Assembly (NCBI GenBank): GCA_964016885.1
Contig: OZ024742.1
Coordinates: 361,215,573-361,279,572, forward strand
Direction: 5' to 3'
Length of the DNA stretch: 64,000 nt
From: Eledone cirrhosa
Lineage: Eukaryota > Mollusca > Cephalopoda > Octopoda > Eledonidae
Part shown: positions 1-13,100 of the stretch, piece after piece
Position numbering within the stretch: position 1 is the first letter of the stretch
Layout: every line of letters begins with the position of its first letter
Position numbers and translations under genes: made by a program
Notes under the pieces: generated by a model
What the model was told of the DNA's origin: nothing
Seen by the model: the letters and a program-made list of their open reading frames with translations, nothing else
The model's database searches: none

Positions 1-604
1 TGACATGTGCAGCTGGGTTGGAAGTAGTATCAAGACCAGCAGGTTTCTGATCAGTTAAATAGAATTTGTAGAAAACCCAGTATTAATTTAACTCGTCAGA
101 TTGTCATCTCTGACATGTAATTTATAGTTTTGCCTCTGAGTGCTGCATACCAGGAATGAAAATAAATCAGTGTTGGAAAGACTGTGACACATGTTCTCTG
201 GAGAAAACCTGCACAGTGCAGTAGAGCTCCTCTGAAGCAGATGGAGAAATTTAAGTATCTCGTTGTCATTTTCAAATTCCATATTATGAAGAGAATAAAA
301 GCAATACTACATCAAAAGAGCAAACAGCATACTGATGATCTTGCATTATAGAAAAATGTTACAACTAAATATTTTAATCAAATTTGATATTCAATGAAAC
401 TAGTTAGAATTATTTTATTAAGAAAACAAGCAAACCAAGTTGTCTGCGGAAGAAGAAAATAAAAACATGATTATAGAAAGAATTGTTTTGAAGAGTTATT
501 TACAAGCAAGAATTCAAAGTGTAAACAAGTTTTTCTCAAAATAATTAGTACAAGATGTTATATATATTTAAATGTATGCATATATATCGACACACATACA
601 CCCA

Positions 605-605
605 C

Positions 606-664
<59 letters not shown>
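605..664. repeat. (AT)n microsatellite
   Basis: An almost uninterrupted AT dinucleotide tract of about 60 bp, followed by a short G-rich stretch (gggtggggggt). Further (AT)n tracts lie at 752-778 and 819-836. Such tracts are common next to retroelement tails in cephalopod DNA. Confidence 0.95.
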
Positions 665-666
<2 letters not shown>

Positions 667-749
667 GTGGGGGGTTATATGTTATTAAATTTCTGAATTG
701 CATCCAGTTCTAGTTGTTTATGATTTACTTTGTTATCAACAAGCAATGA

Positions 750-780
<31 letters not shown>

Positions 781-781
<1 letters not shown>

Positions 782-820
782 TCATCATCATCATTTTATG
801 TCCGCTTTTCCCTGCTTGTA
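781..820 (-). mobile_element. 3' tail of a LINE/SINE (minus strand)
   Basis: Read on the minus strand, this is a piece containing 'agcagggaaaagcggacat' followed by 'aaaatgatgatgatgat'. The same words occur at 38250-38285 and, in related form, at the 3' ends of the LINE copies at 38.7, 46.0 and 47.2 kb. Only about 40 bp of the element remain, between two (AT)n tracts. Confidence 0.6.
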
Positions 821-3495
821 TATATATATATATATACACTGAACTGAGAAATTATAATTAATACTTTTCTTGTTTGATATAATAATATCAATATATTTCA
901 AATGTACATTATATAAAATAAAATATTTTATATTTCTACTTTAGCATCAAACACCAAGCATACCATTTTCTATTCGTTTCAGTACACAAGACTGGTTCTT
1001 GTTTCTTAGCTTGTAACTCGTAATGTCCTGTACCTCATGAAACACCATTAGAGTAATATCCTTCAAAAGTAAAAATAAATATCATATATGACTGCATGAT
1101 ATCAAATATTTAAATCTTAAGTTTCCTTCAAATATTCGCAATGGTATTCGGAAAGGAAAGATACTAGGAAAGGAAAACAGGCCCTTAACTCCTAATGGAA
1201 TCATTAGGGTTCTGCTCTGACCTGCTGCATGTCCTAAACATTATGAAACCTGGTTGAGTCTATCTCTTTATAATGAATCTTTGAATTAACTAGCTCATTT
1301 TTAAAAGATAATTTCTGCTAATCATTACAGGATGTTAAGTGTTAATAATAGTAGAAGCTTCCATAGTTTATATTACTAGTGTTGACTGGCAGCCCTATTA
1401 TTAACATTTTGTTTCTTATTACTAACACTATAATCAGTTACAAAGCCATGTTATTACTATTGACGTCGTCATTATTACTATTAATGGCTCAATCACTTGG
1501 AAAGAATCGCTGGATAGAATTTATGCTAGGAAAGTATCGCTAGATAGAATTTACGCTAGGAAAGTATCGCTAGATAAAATTTATGCTAGGAAAGTACCGC
1601 TGGATAGAATTTACGCTAGGAAAGAATCGCTAGATAGAATTTACGCTAGGAAAGAATCGCTAGATAGAATTTACGCTAGGAAAGAATCGCTAGATAGAAT
1701 TTACGCTAGGAAAGAATCGCTAGATAGAATTTATGCTAGGAAAGTATCGCTAGATAGAATTTACGCTAGGAATGTATCACTAGATAGAATTTACGCTAGG
1801 AATGTATCGCTGGATAGAATTACGTTAGGAAAGTATCGCTGGATATAATTTATGCTAGGAAAGAATCGCTAGATAGAATTTATGCTAGGAAAGTATCGCT
1901 AGATAGAATTTACGCTAGGAATGTATCACTAGATAGAATTTACGCTAGGAAAGAATCGCTATATAGAATTTACGCTAGGAAAGAATCGCTAGATAGAATT
2001 TATGCTAGGAAAGTATCGCTAGATAGAATTTACGCTAGGAATGTATCACTAGATAGAATTTATGCTAGGAAAGTATCGCTGGATAGAATTTACGCTAGGA
2101 AACTATCGCTAGATAGAATTTATGCTAGGAAAGTATCGCTGGATAGAATTTACGCTAGGAAAGAATCGCTAGATAGAATTTACGCTAGGAAAGAATCGCT
2201 AGATAGAATTTATGCTAGGAAAGTATCGCTAGATAGAATTTACGCTAGGAATGTATCACTAGATAGAATTTACGCTAGGAATGTATCGCTGGATAGAATT
2301 ACGTTAGGAAAGTATCGCTGGATAGAATTTATGCTAAGAAAGAATCGCCAGATAGAATTTATGCTAGGAAAGTATCGCTAGATAGAATTTACGCTAGGAA
2401 TGTATCACTAGATAGAATTTACGCTAGGAAAGAATCGCTAGATAGAATTTACGCTAGGAAAGAATCGCTAGATAGAATTTATGCTAGGAAAGTATCGCTA
2501 GATAGAATTTACGCTAGGAATGTATCACTAGATAGAATTTACGCTAGGAATGTATCACTAGATAGAATTTATGCTAGGAAAGTATCGCTGGATAGAATTT
2601 ACGCTAGGAAAGAATCGCTAGATAGAATTTATGCTAGGAAAGTATCGCTAGATAGAATTTACGCTAGGAATGTATCACTAGATAGAATTTACGCTAGGAA
2701 TGTATCGCTGGATAGAATTACGTTAGGAAAGTATCGCTGGATAGAATTTATGCTAGGAAAGAATCGCGAGATAGAATTTATGCTAGGAAAGTATCGCTAG
2801 ATAGAATTTACGCTAGGAATGTATCACTAGATAGAATTTATGCTAGGAAAGTATCGCTGGATAGAATTTACGCTAGGAAAGAATCGCTAGATAGAATTTA
2901 TGCTAGGAAAGAATCGCTAGATAGAATTTACGCTAGGAATGTATCACTAGATAGAATTTATGCTAGGAAAGTATCGCTGGATAGAATTTACGCTAGGAAA
3001 GAATCGGTAGATAGAATTTACGCTAGGAAAGAATCGCTAGATAGAATTTATGCTAGGAAAGTATCGCTAGATAGAATTTACGCTAGGAATGTATCACTAG
3101 ATAGAATTTATGCTAGGAAAGTATCGCTGGATAGAATTTACGCTAGGAAAGTATCGCTAGATAGAATTTATGCTAGGAAAGTATCGCTGGATAGAATTTA
3201 CGCTAGGAAAGAATCGCTAGATAGAATTTACGCTAGGAAAGAATCGCTAGATAGAATTTATGCTAGGAAAGTATCGCTAGATAGAATTTACGCTAGGAAT
3301 GTATCACTAGATAGAATTTATGCTAGGAAAGTATCGCTGGATAGAATTTACGCTAGGAAAGAATCGCTAGATAGAATTTACGCTAGGAAAGAATCGCTAG
3401 ATAGAATTTATGCTAGGAAAGTATCGCTAGATAGAATTTACGCTAGGAATGTATCACTAGATAGAATTTACGCTAGGAATGTATCGCTGGATAGA

Positions 3496-6400
3496 ATTAC
3501 GTTAGGAAAGTATCGCTGGATAGAATTTATGCTAAGAAAGAATCGCCAGATAGAATTTATGCTAGGAAAGTATCGCTAGATAGAATTTACGCTAGGAATG
3601 TATCACTAGATAGAATTTACGCTAGGAAAGAATCGCTAGATAGAATTTACGCTAGGAAAGAATCGCTAGATAGAATTTATGCTAGGAAAGTATCGCTAGA
3701 TAGAATTTACGCTAGGAATGTATCACTAGATAGAATTTACGCTAGGAATGTATCACTAGATAGAATTTATGCTAGGAAAGTATCGCTGGATAGAATTTAC
3801 GCTAGGAAAGAATCGCTAGATAGAATTTATGCTAGGAAAGTATCGCTAGATAGAATTTACGCTACGAATGTATCACTAGATAGAATTTACGCTAGGAATG
3901 TATCGCTGGATAGAATTACGTTAGGAAAGTATCGCTGGATAGAATTTATGCTAGGAAAGAATCGCTAGATAGAATTTATGCTAGGAAAGTATCGCTAGAT
4001 AGAATTTAAGCTAGGAATGTATCACTAGATAGAATTTATGCTAGGAAAGTATCGCTGGATAGAATTTACGCTAGGAAAGAATCGCTAGATAGAATTTATG
4101 CTAGGAAAGAATCGCTAGATAGAATTTACGCTAGGAAAGAATCGCTAGATAGAATTTATGCTAGGAAAGTATCGCTAGATAGAATTTACGCTAGGAATGT
4201 ATCACTAGATAGAATTTATGCTAGGAAAGTATCGCTGGATAGAATTTACGCTAGGAAACTATCGCTAGATAGAATTTATGCTAGGAAAGTATCGCTGGAT
4301 AGAATTTACGCTAGGAAAGAATCGCTAGATAGAATTTACGCTAGGAAAGTATCGCTAGATAGAATTTATGCTAGGAAAGTATCGCTAGATAGAATTTACG
4401 CTAGGAATGTATCACTAGATAGAATTTACGCTAGGAATGTATCGCTGGATAGAATTACGTTAGGAAAGTATCGCTGGATAGAATTTATGCTAAGAAAGAA
4501 TCGCCAGATAGAATTTATGCTAGGAAAGTATCGCTAGATAGAATTTACGCTAGGAATGTATCACTAGATAGAATTTACGCTAGGAAAGAATCGCTAGATA
4601 GAATTTACGCTAGGAAAGAATCGCTAGATAGAATTTATGCTAGGAAAGTATCGCTAGATAGAATTTACGCTAGGAATGTATCACTAGATAGAATTTACGC
4701 TAGGAATGTATCACTAGATAGAATTTATGCTAGGAAAGTATCGCTGGATAGAATTTACGCTAGGAAAGAATCGCTAGATAGAATTTACGCTAGGAAAGAA
4801 TCGCTAGATAGAATTTACGCTAGGAAAGAATCGCTAGATAGAATTTATGCTAGGAAAGTATCGCTAGATAGAATTTACGCTAGGAATGTATCACTAGATA
4901 GAATTTACGCTAGGAATGTATCGCTGGATAGAATTACGTTAGGAAAGTATCGCTGGATAGAATTTATGCTAGGAAAGAATCGCTAGATAGAATTTATGCT
5001 AGGAAAGTATCGCTAGATAGAATTTACGCTAGGAATGTATCACTAGATAGAATTTATGCTAGGAAAGTATCGCTGGATAGAATTTACGCTAGGAAAGAAT
5101 CGCTAGATAGAATTTATGCTAGGAAAGAATCGCTAGATAGAATTTACGCTAGGAATGTATCACTAGATAGAATTTATGCTAGGAAAGTATCGCTGGATAG
5201 AATTTACGCTAGGAAAGAATCGGTAGATAGAATTTACGCTAGGAAAGAATCGCTAGATAGAATTTATGCTAGGAAAGTATCGCTAGATAGAATTTACGCT
5301 AGGAATGTATCACTAGATAGAATTTATGCTAGGAAAGTATCGCTGGATAGAATTTACGCTAGGAAAGTATCGCTAGATAGAATTTATGCTAGGAAAGTAT
5401 CGCTGGATAGAATTTACGCTAGGAAAGAATCGCTAGATAGAATTTACGCTAGGAAAGAATCGCTAGATAGAATTTATGCTAGGAAAGTATCGCTAGATAG
5501 AATTTACGCTAGGAATGTATCACTAGATAGAATTTATGCTAGGAAAGTATCGCTGGATAGAATTTACGCTAGGAAAGAATCGCTAGATAGAATTTACGCT
5601 AGGAAAGAATCGCTAGATAGAATTTATGCTAGGAAAGTATCGCTAGATAGAATTTACGCTAGGAATGTATCACTAGATAGAATTTACGCTAGGAATGTAT
5701 CGCTGGATAGAATTACGTTAGGAAAGTATCGCTGGATAGAATTTATGCTAAGAAAGAATCGCCAGATAGAATTTATGCTAGGAAAGTATCGCTAGATAGA
5801 ATTTACGCTAGGAATGTATCACTAGATAGAATTTACGCTAGGAAAGAATCGCTAGATAGAATTTACGCTAGGAAAGAATCGCTAGATAGAATTTATGCTA
5901 GGAAAGTATCGCTAGATAGAATTTACGCTAGGAATGTATCACTAGATAGAATTTACGCTAGGAATGTATCACTAGATAGAATTTATGCTAGGAAAGTATC
6001 GCTGGATAGAATTTACGCTAGGAAAGAATCGCTAGATAGAATTTATGCTAGGAAAGTATCGCTAGATAGAATTTACGCTACGAATGTATCACTAGATAGA
6101 ATTTACGCTAGGAATGTATCGCTGGATAGAATTACGTTAGGAAAGTATCGCTGGATAGAATTTATGCTAGGAAAGAATCGCTAGATAGAATTTATGCTAG
6201 GAAAGTATCGCTAGATAGAATTTAAGCTAGGAATGTATCACTAGATAGAATTTATGCTAGGAAAGTATCGCTGGATAGAATTTACGCTAGGAAAGAATCG
6301 CTAGATAGAATTTATGCTAGGAAAGAATCGCTAGATAGAATTTACGCTAGGAAAGAATCGCTAGATAGAATTTATGCTAGGAAAGTATCGCTAGATAGAA

Positions 6401-7148
6401 TTTACGCTAGGAATGTATCACTAGATAGAATTTATGCTAGGAAAGTATCGCTGGATAGAATTTACGCTAGGAAACTATCGCTAGATAGAATTTATGCTAG
6501 GAAAGTATCGCTGGATAGAATTTACGCTAGGAAAGAATCGCTAGATAGAATTTACGCTAGGAAAGTATCGCTAGATAGAATTTATGCTAGGAAAGTATCG
6601 CTAGATAGAATTTACGCTAGGAATGTATCACTAGATAGAATTTACGCTAGGAATGTATCGCTGGATAGAATTACGTTAGGAAAGTATCGCTGGATAGAAT
6701 TTATGCTAAGAAAGAATCGCCAGATAGAATTTATGCTAGGAAAGTATCGCTAGATAGAATTTACGCTAGGAATGTATCACTAGATAGAATTTACGCTAGG
6801 AAAGAATCGCTAGATAGAATTTACGCTAGGAAAGAATCGCTAGATAGAATTTATGCTAGGAAAGTATCGCTAGATAGAATTTACGCTAGGAATGTATCAC
6901 TAGATAGAATTTACGCTAGGAATGTATCACTAGATAGAATTTATGCTAGGAAAGTATCGCTGGATAGAATTTACGCTAGGAAAGAATCGCTAGATAGAAT
7001 TTACGCTAGGAAAGAATCGCTAGATAGAATTTACGCTAGGAAAGAATCGCTAGATAGAATTTATGCTAAGAAAGTATCGCTAGATAGAATTTACGCTAGG
7101 AATGTATCACTAGATAGAATTTACGCTAGGAATGTATCGCTGGATAGA
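3496..7148. repeat. 2,216-bp super-repeat inside the 30-bp satellite
   Basis: The spacing of 29-bp marks is 419, 539, 479, 779 from 3496 to 5712, then 419, 539, 479 from 5712 to 7149. Private variants recur at the same offset: 'gctacgaatg' near 3862 and 6078, and 'tttaagctag' near 4008 and 6224, both 2,216 bp apart. This shows a segmental tandem duplication of a whole set of cassettes. It is seen directly in the sequence; the second copy differs after 7149. Confidence 0.85.
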
Positions 7149-10100
7149 ATTACGTTAGGAAAGTATCGCTGGATAGAATTTATGCTAGGAAAGAATCGCT
7201 AGATAGAATTTATGCTAGGAAAGTATCGCTAGATAGAATTTACGCTAGGAATGTATCACTAGATAGAATTTACGCTAGGAAAGAATCGCTATATAGAATT
7301 TACGCTAGGAAAGAATCGCTAGATAGAATTTATGCTAGGAAAGTATCGCTAGATAGAATTTACGCTAGGAATGTATCACTAGATAGAATTTATGCTAGGA
7401 AAGTATCGCTGGATAGAATTTACGCTAGGAAACTATCGCTAGATAGAATTTGTGCTAGGAAAGTATCGCTGGATAGAATTTACGCTAGGAAAGAATCGCT
7501 AGATAGAATTTACGCTAGGAAAGAATCGCTAGATAGAATTTATGCTAGGAAAGTATCGCTAGATAGAATTTACGCTAGGAATGTATCACTAGATAGAATT
7601 TACGCTAGGAATGTATCGCTGGATAGAATTACGTTAGGAAAGTATCGCTGGATAGAATTTATGCTAAGAAAGAATCGCCAGATAGAATTTATGCTAGGAA
7701 AGTATCGCTAGATAGAATTTACGCTAGGAATGTATCACTAGATAGAATTTACGCTAGGAAAGAATCGCTAGATAGAATTTACGCTAGGAAAGAATCGCTA
7801 GATAGAATTTATGCTAGGAAAGTATCGCTAGATAGAATTTACGCTAGGAATGTATCACTAGATAGAATTTATGCTAGGAAAGTATCGCTGGATAGAATTT
7901 ACGCTAGGAAAGAATCGCTAGACAGAAATTATGCTAGGAAAGTATCGCTAGATAGAATTTACGCTAGGAATGTATCACTAGATAGAATTTACGCTAGGAA
8001 TGTATCGCTGGATAGAATTACGTTAGGAAAGTATCGCTGGATAGAATTTATGCTAGGAAAGAATCGCTAGATAGAATTTATGCTAGGAAAGTATCGCTAG
8101 ATAGAATTTACGCTAGGAATGTATCACTAGATAGAATTTATGCTAGGAATGTATCGCTGGATAGAATTTACGCTAGGAAAGAATCGCTAGATAGAATTTA
8201 TGCTAGGAAAGAATCGCTAGATAGAATTTACGCTAGGAATGTATCACTAGATAGAATTTATGCTAGGAAAGTATCGCTGGATAGAATTTACGCTAGGAAA
8301 GAATCGGTAGATAGAATTTACGCTAGGAAAGAATCGCTAGATAGAATTTATGCTAGGAAAGTATCGCTAGATAGAATTTACGCTAGGAATGTATCACTAG
8401 ATAGAATTTATGCTAGGAAAGTATCGCTGGATAGAATTTACGCTAGGAAAGTATCGCTAGATAGAATTTATGCTAGGAAAGTATCGCTGGATAGAATTTA
8501 CGCTAGGAAAGAATCGCTAGATAGAATTTACGCTAGGAAAGAATCGCTAGATAGAATTTATGCTAGGAAAGTATCGCTAGATAGAATTTACGCTAGGAAT
8601 GTATCACTAGATAGAATTTATGCTAGGAAAGTATCGCTGGATAGAATTTACGCTAGGAAAGTATCGGTAGATAGAATTTACGCTAGGAAAGAATCGCTAG
8701 ATAGAATTTATGCTAGGAAAGTATCGCTAGATAGAATTTACGCTAGGAATGTATCACTAGATAGAATTTACGCTACGAATGTATCGCTGGATAGAATTAC
8801 GTTAGGAAAGTATCGCTGGATAGAATTTATGCTAAGAAAGAATCGCCAGATAGAATTTATGCTAGGAAAGTATCGCTAGATAGAATTTACGCTAGGAATG
8901 TATCACTAGATAGAATTTACGCTAGGAAAGAATCGCTAGATAGAATTTACGCTAGGAAAGAATCGCTAGATAGAATTTATGCTGGGAAAGTATCGCTAGA
9001 TAGAATTTACGCTAGGAATGTATCACTAGATAGAATTTACGCTAGGAATGTATCACTAGATAGAATTTATGCTAGGAAAGTATCGCTGGATAGAATTTAC
9101 GCTAGGAAAGAATCGCTAGATAGAATTTATGCTAGGAAAGTATCGCTAGATAGAATTTACGCTAGAAATGTATCACTAGATAGAATTTACGCTAGGAATG
9201 TATCGCTGGATAGAATTACGTTAGGAAAGTATCGCTGGATAGAATTTATGCTAGGAAAGAATCGCTAGATAGAATTTATGCTAGGAAAGTATCGCTAGAT
9301 AGAATTTACGCTAGGAATGTATCACTAGATAGAATTTACGCTAGGAAAGAATCGCTATATAGAATTTACGCTAGGAAAGAATCGCTAGATAGAATTTATG
9401 CTAGGAAAGTATCGCTAGATAGAATTTACGCTAGGAATGTATCACTAGATAGAATTTATGCTAGGAAAGTATCGCTAGATAGAATTTACGCTAGGAATGT
9501 ATCACTAGATAGAATTTATGCTAGGAAAGTATCGCTGGATAGAATTTACGCTAGGAAACTATCGCTAGATAGAATTTATGCTAGGAAAGTATCGCTGGAT
9601 AGAATTTACGCCAGGAAAGAATCGCTAGATAGAATTTACGCTAGGAAAGAATCGCTAGATAGAATTTATGCTAGGAAAGTATCGCTAGATAGAATTTACG
9701 CTAGGAATGTATCACTAGATAGAATTTACGCTAGGAATGTATCGCTGGATAGAATTACGTTAGGAAAGTATCGCTGGATAGAATTTATGCTAAGAAAGAA
9801 TCGCCAGATAGAATTTATGCTAGGAAAGTATCGCTAGATAGAATTTACGCTAGGAATGTATCATTAGATAGAATTTACGCTAGGAAAGAATCGCTAGATA
9901 GAATTTACGCTAGGAAAGAATCGCTAGATAGAATTTATGCTAGGAAAGTATCGCTAGATAGAATTTACGCTAGGAATGTATCACTAGATAGAATTTACGC
10001 TAGGAATGTATCACTAGATAGAATTTATGCTAGGAAAGTATCGCTGGATAGAATTTACGCTAGGAAAGAATCGCTAGATAGAATTTATGCTAGGAAAGTA

Positions 10101-13100
10101 TCGCTAGATAGAATTTACGCTAGGAATGTATCACTAGATAGAATTTACGCTAGGAATGTATCGCTGGATAGAATTACGTTAGGAAAGTATCGCTGGATAG
10201 AATTTATGCTAGGAAAGAATCGCTAGATAGAATTTATGCTAGGAAAGTATCGCTAGATAGAATTTACGCTAGGAATGTATCACTAGATAGAATTTATGCT
10301 AGGAAAGTATCGCTGGATAGAATTTACGCTAGGAAAGAATCGCTAGATAGAATTTATGCTAGGAAAGAATCGCTAGATAGAATTTACGCTAGGAATGTAT
10401 CACTAGATAGAATTTATGCTAGGAAAGTATCGCTGGATAGAATTTACGCTAGGAAAGAATCGGTAGATAGAATTTACGCTAGGAAAGAATCGCTAGATAG
10501 AATTTATGCTAGGAAAGTATCGCTAGATAGAATTTACGCTAGGAATGTATCACTAGATAGAATTTATGCTAGGAAAGTATCGCTGGATAGAATTTACGCT
10601 AGGAAAGTATCGCTAGATAGAATTTATGCTAGGAAAGTATCGCTGGATAGAATTTACGCTAGGAAAGAATCGCTAGATAGAATTTACGCTAGGAAAGAAT
10701 CGCTAGATAGAATTTATGCTAGGAAAGTATCGCTAGATAGAATTTACGCTAGGAATGTATCACTAGATAGAATTTATGCTAGGAAAGTATCGCTGGATAG
10801 AATTTACGCTAGGAAAGAATCGCTAGATAGAATTTACGCTAGGAAAGAATCGCTAGATAGAATTTATGCTAGGAAAGTATCGCTAGATAGAATTTACGCT
10901 AGGAATGTATCACTAGATAGAATTTACGCTAGGAATGTATCGCTGGATAGAATTACGTTAGGAAAGTATCGCTGGATAGAATTTATGCTAAGAAAGAATC
11001 GCCAGATAGAATTTATGCTAGGAAAGTATCGCTAGATAGAATTTACGCTAGGAATGTATCACTAGATAGAATTTACGCTAGGAAAGAATCGCTAGATAGA
11101 ATTTACGCTAGGAAAGAATCGCTAGATAGAATTTATGCTAGGAAAGTATCGCTAGATAGAATTTACGCTAGGAATGTATCACTAGATAGAATTTACGGTA
11201 GGAATGTATCACTAGATAGAATTTATGCTAGGAAAGTATCGCTGGATAGAATTTACGCTAGGAAAGAATCGCTAGATAGAATTTATGCTAGGAAAGTATC
11301 GCTAGATAGAATTTACGCTAGGAATGTATCACTAGATAGAATTTACGCTAGGAATGTATCGCTGGATAGAATTACGTTAGGAAAGTATCGCTGGATAGAA
11401 TTTATGCTAGGAAAGTATCGCTAGATAGAATTTATGCTAGGAAAGTATCGCTAGATAGAATTTACGCTAGGAATGTATCACTAGATAGAATTTATGCTAG
11501 GAAAGTATCGCTGGATAGAATTTACGCTAGGAAAGAATCGCTAGATAGAATTCATGCTAGGAAAGAATCGCTAGATAGAATTTACGCTAGGAATGTATCA
11601 CTAGATAGAATTTATGCTAGGAAAGTATCGCTGGATAGAATTTACGCTAGGAAACTATCGCTAGATAGAATTTATGCTAGGAAAGTATCGCTGGATAGAA
11701 TTTACGCTAGGAAAGAATCGCTAGATAGAATTTACGCTAGGAAAGAATCGCTAGATAGAATTTATGCTAGGAAAGTATCGCTAGATAGAATTTACGCTAG
11801 GAATGTATCACTAGATAGAATTTATGCTAGGAAAGTATCGCTGGATAGAATTTACGCTAGGAAAGAATCGCTAGATAGAATTTACGCTAGGAAAGAATCG
11901 CTAGATAGAATTTATGCTAGGAAAGTATCGCTAGATAGAATTTACGCTAGGAATGTATCACTAGATAGAATTTACGCTAGGAATGTATCGCTGGATAGAA
12001 TTACGTTAGGAAAGTATCGCTGGATAGAATTTATGCTAAGAAAGAATCGCCAGATAGAATTTATGCTAGGAAAGTATCGCTAGATAGAATTTACGCTAGG
12101 AATGTATCACTAGATAGAATTTACGCTAGGAAAGAATCGCTAGATAGAATTTACGCTAGGAAAGAATCGCTAGATAGAATTTATGCTAGGAAAGTATCGC
12201 TAGATGGAATTTACGCTAGGAATGTATCACTAGATAGATTTTACGCTAGGAATGTATCACTAGATAGAATTTATGCTAGGAAAGTATCGCTGGATAGAAT
12301 TTACGCTAGGAAAGAATCGCTAGATAGAATTTATGCTAGGAAAGAATCGCTAGATAGAATTTACGCTAGGAATGTATCACTAGATAGAATTTATGCTAGG
12401 AAAGTATCGCTGGATAGAATTTACGCTAGGAAAGAATCGGTAGATAGAATTTACGCTAGGAAAGAATCGCTAGATAGAATTTATGCTAGGAAAGTATCGC
12501 TAGATAGAATTTACGCTAGGAATGTATCACTAGATAGAATTTATGCTAGGAAAGTATCGCTGGATAGAATTTACGCTAGGAAAGTATCGCTAGATAGAAT
12601 TTATGCTAGGAAAGTATCGCTGGATAGAATTTACGCTAGGAAAGAATCGCTAGATAGAATTTACGCTAGGAAAGAATCGCTAGATAGAATTTATGCTAGG
12701 AAAGTATCGCTAGATAGAATTTACGCTAGGAATGTATCACTAGATAGAATTTATGCTAGGAATGTATCACTAGATAGAATTTATGCTAGGAAAGTATCGC
12801 TGGATAGAATTTACGCTAGGAAAGAATCGCTAGATAGAATTTATGCTAGGAAAGTATCGCTAGATAGAATTTACGCTAGGAATGTATCACTAGATAGAAT
12901 TTATGCTAGGAAAGTATCGCTGGATAGAATTTACGCTAGGAAAGAATCGCTAGATAGAATTTACGCTAGGAAAGAATCGCTAGATAGAATTTATGCTAGG
13001 AAAGTATCGCTAGATAGAATTTACGCTAGGAATGTATCACTAGATAGAATTTACGCTAGGAATGTATCGCTGGATAGAATTACGTTAGGAAAGTATCGCT

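Larger units (their letters stand above)
1..1498. other. AT-rich left flank, no gene seen
   Basis: No convincing gene is seen here. The stretch is AT-rich and holds (AT)n tracts at about 605-664, 752-778 and 819-836, and a 40-bp LINE/SINE tail at 781-820. The only sizeable open frame (minus strand, 88-282, 64 codons) has no recognisable domain and is of a length expected by chance. The flank ends abruptly where the 30-bp satellite begins, near 1499. Confidence 0.6.

Noticed and set aside
88..282. 64-codon minus-strand frame
   Set aside because: No recognised domain and no splice or promoter context; the length is expected by chance.
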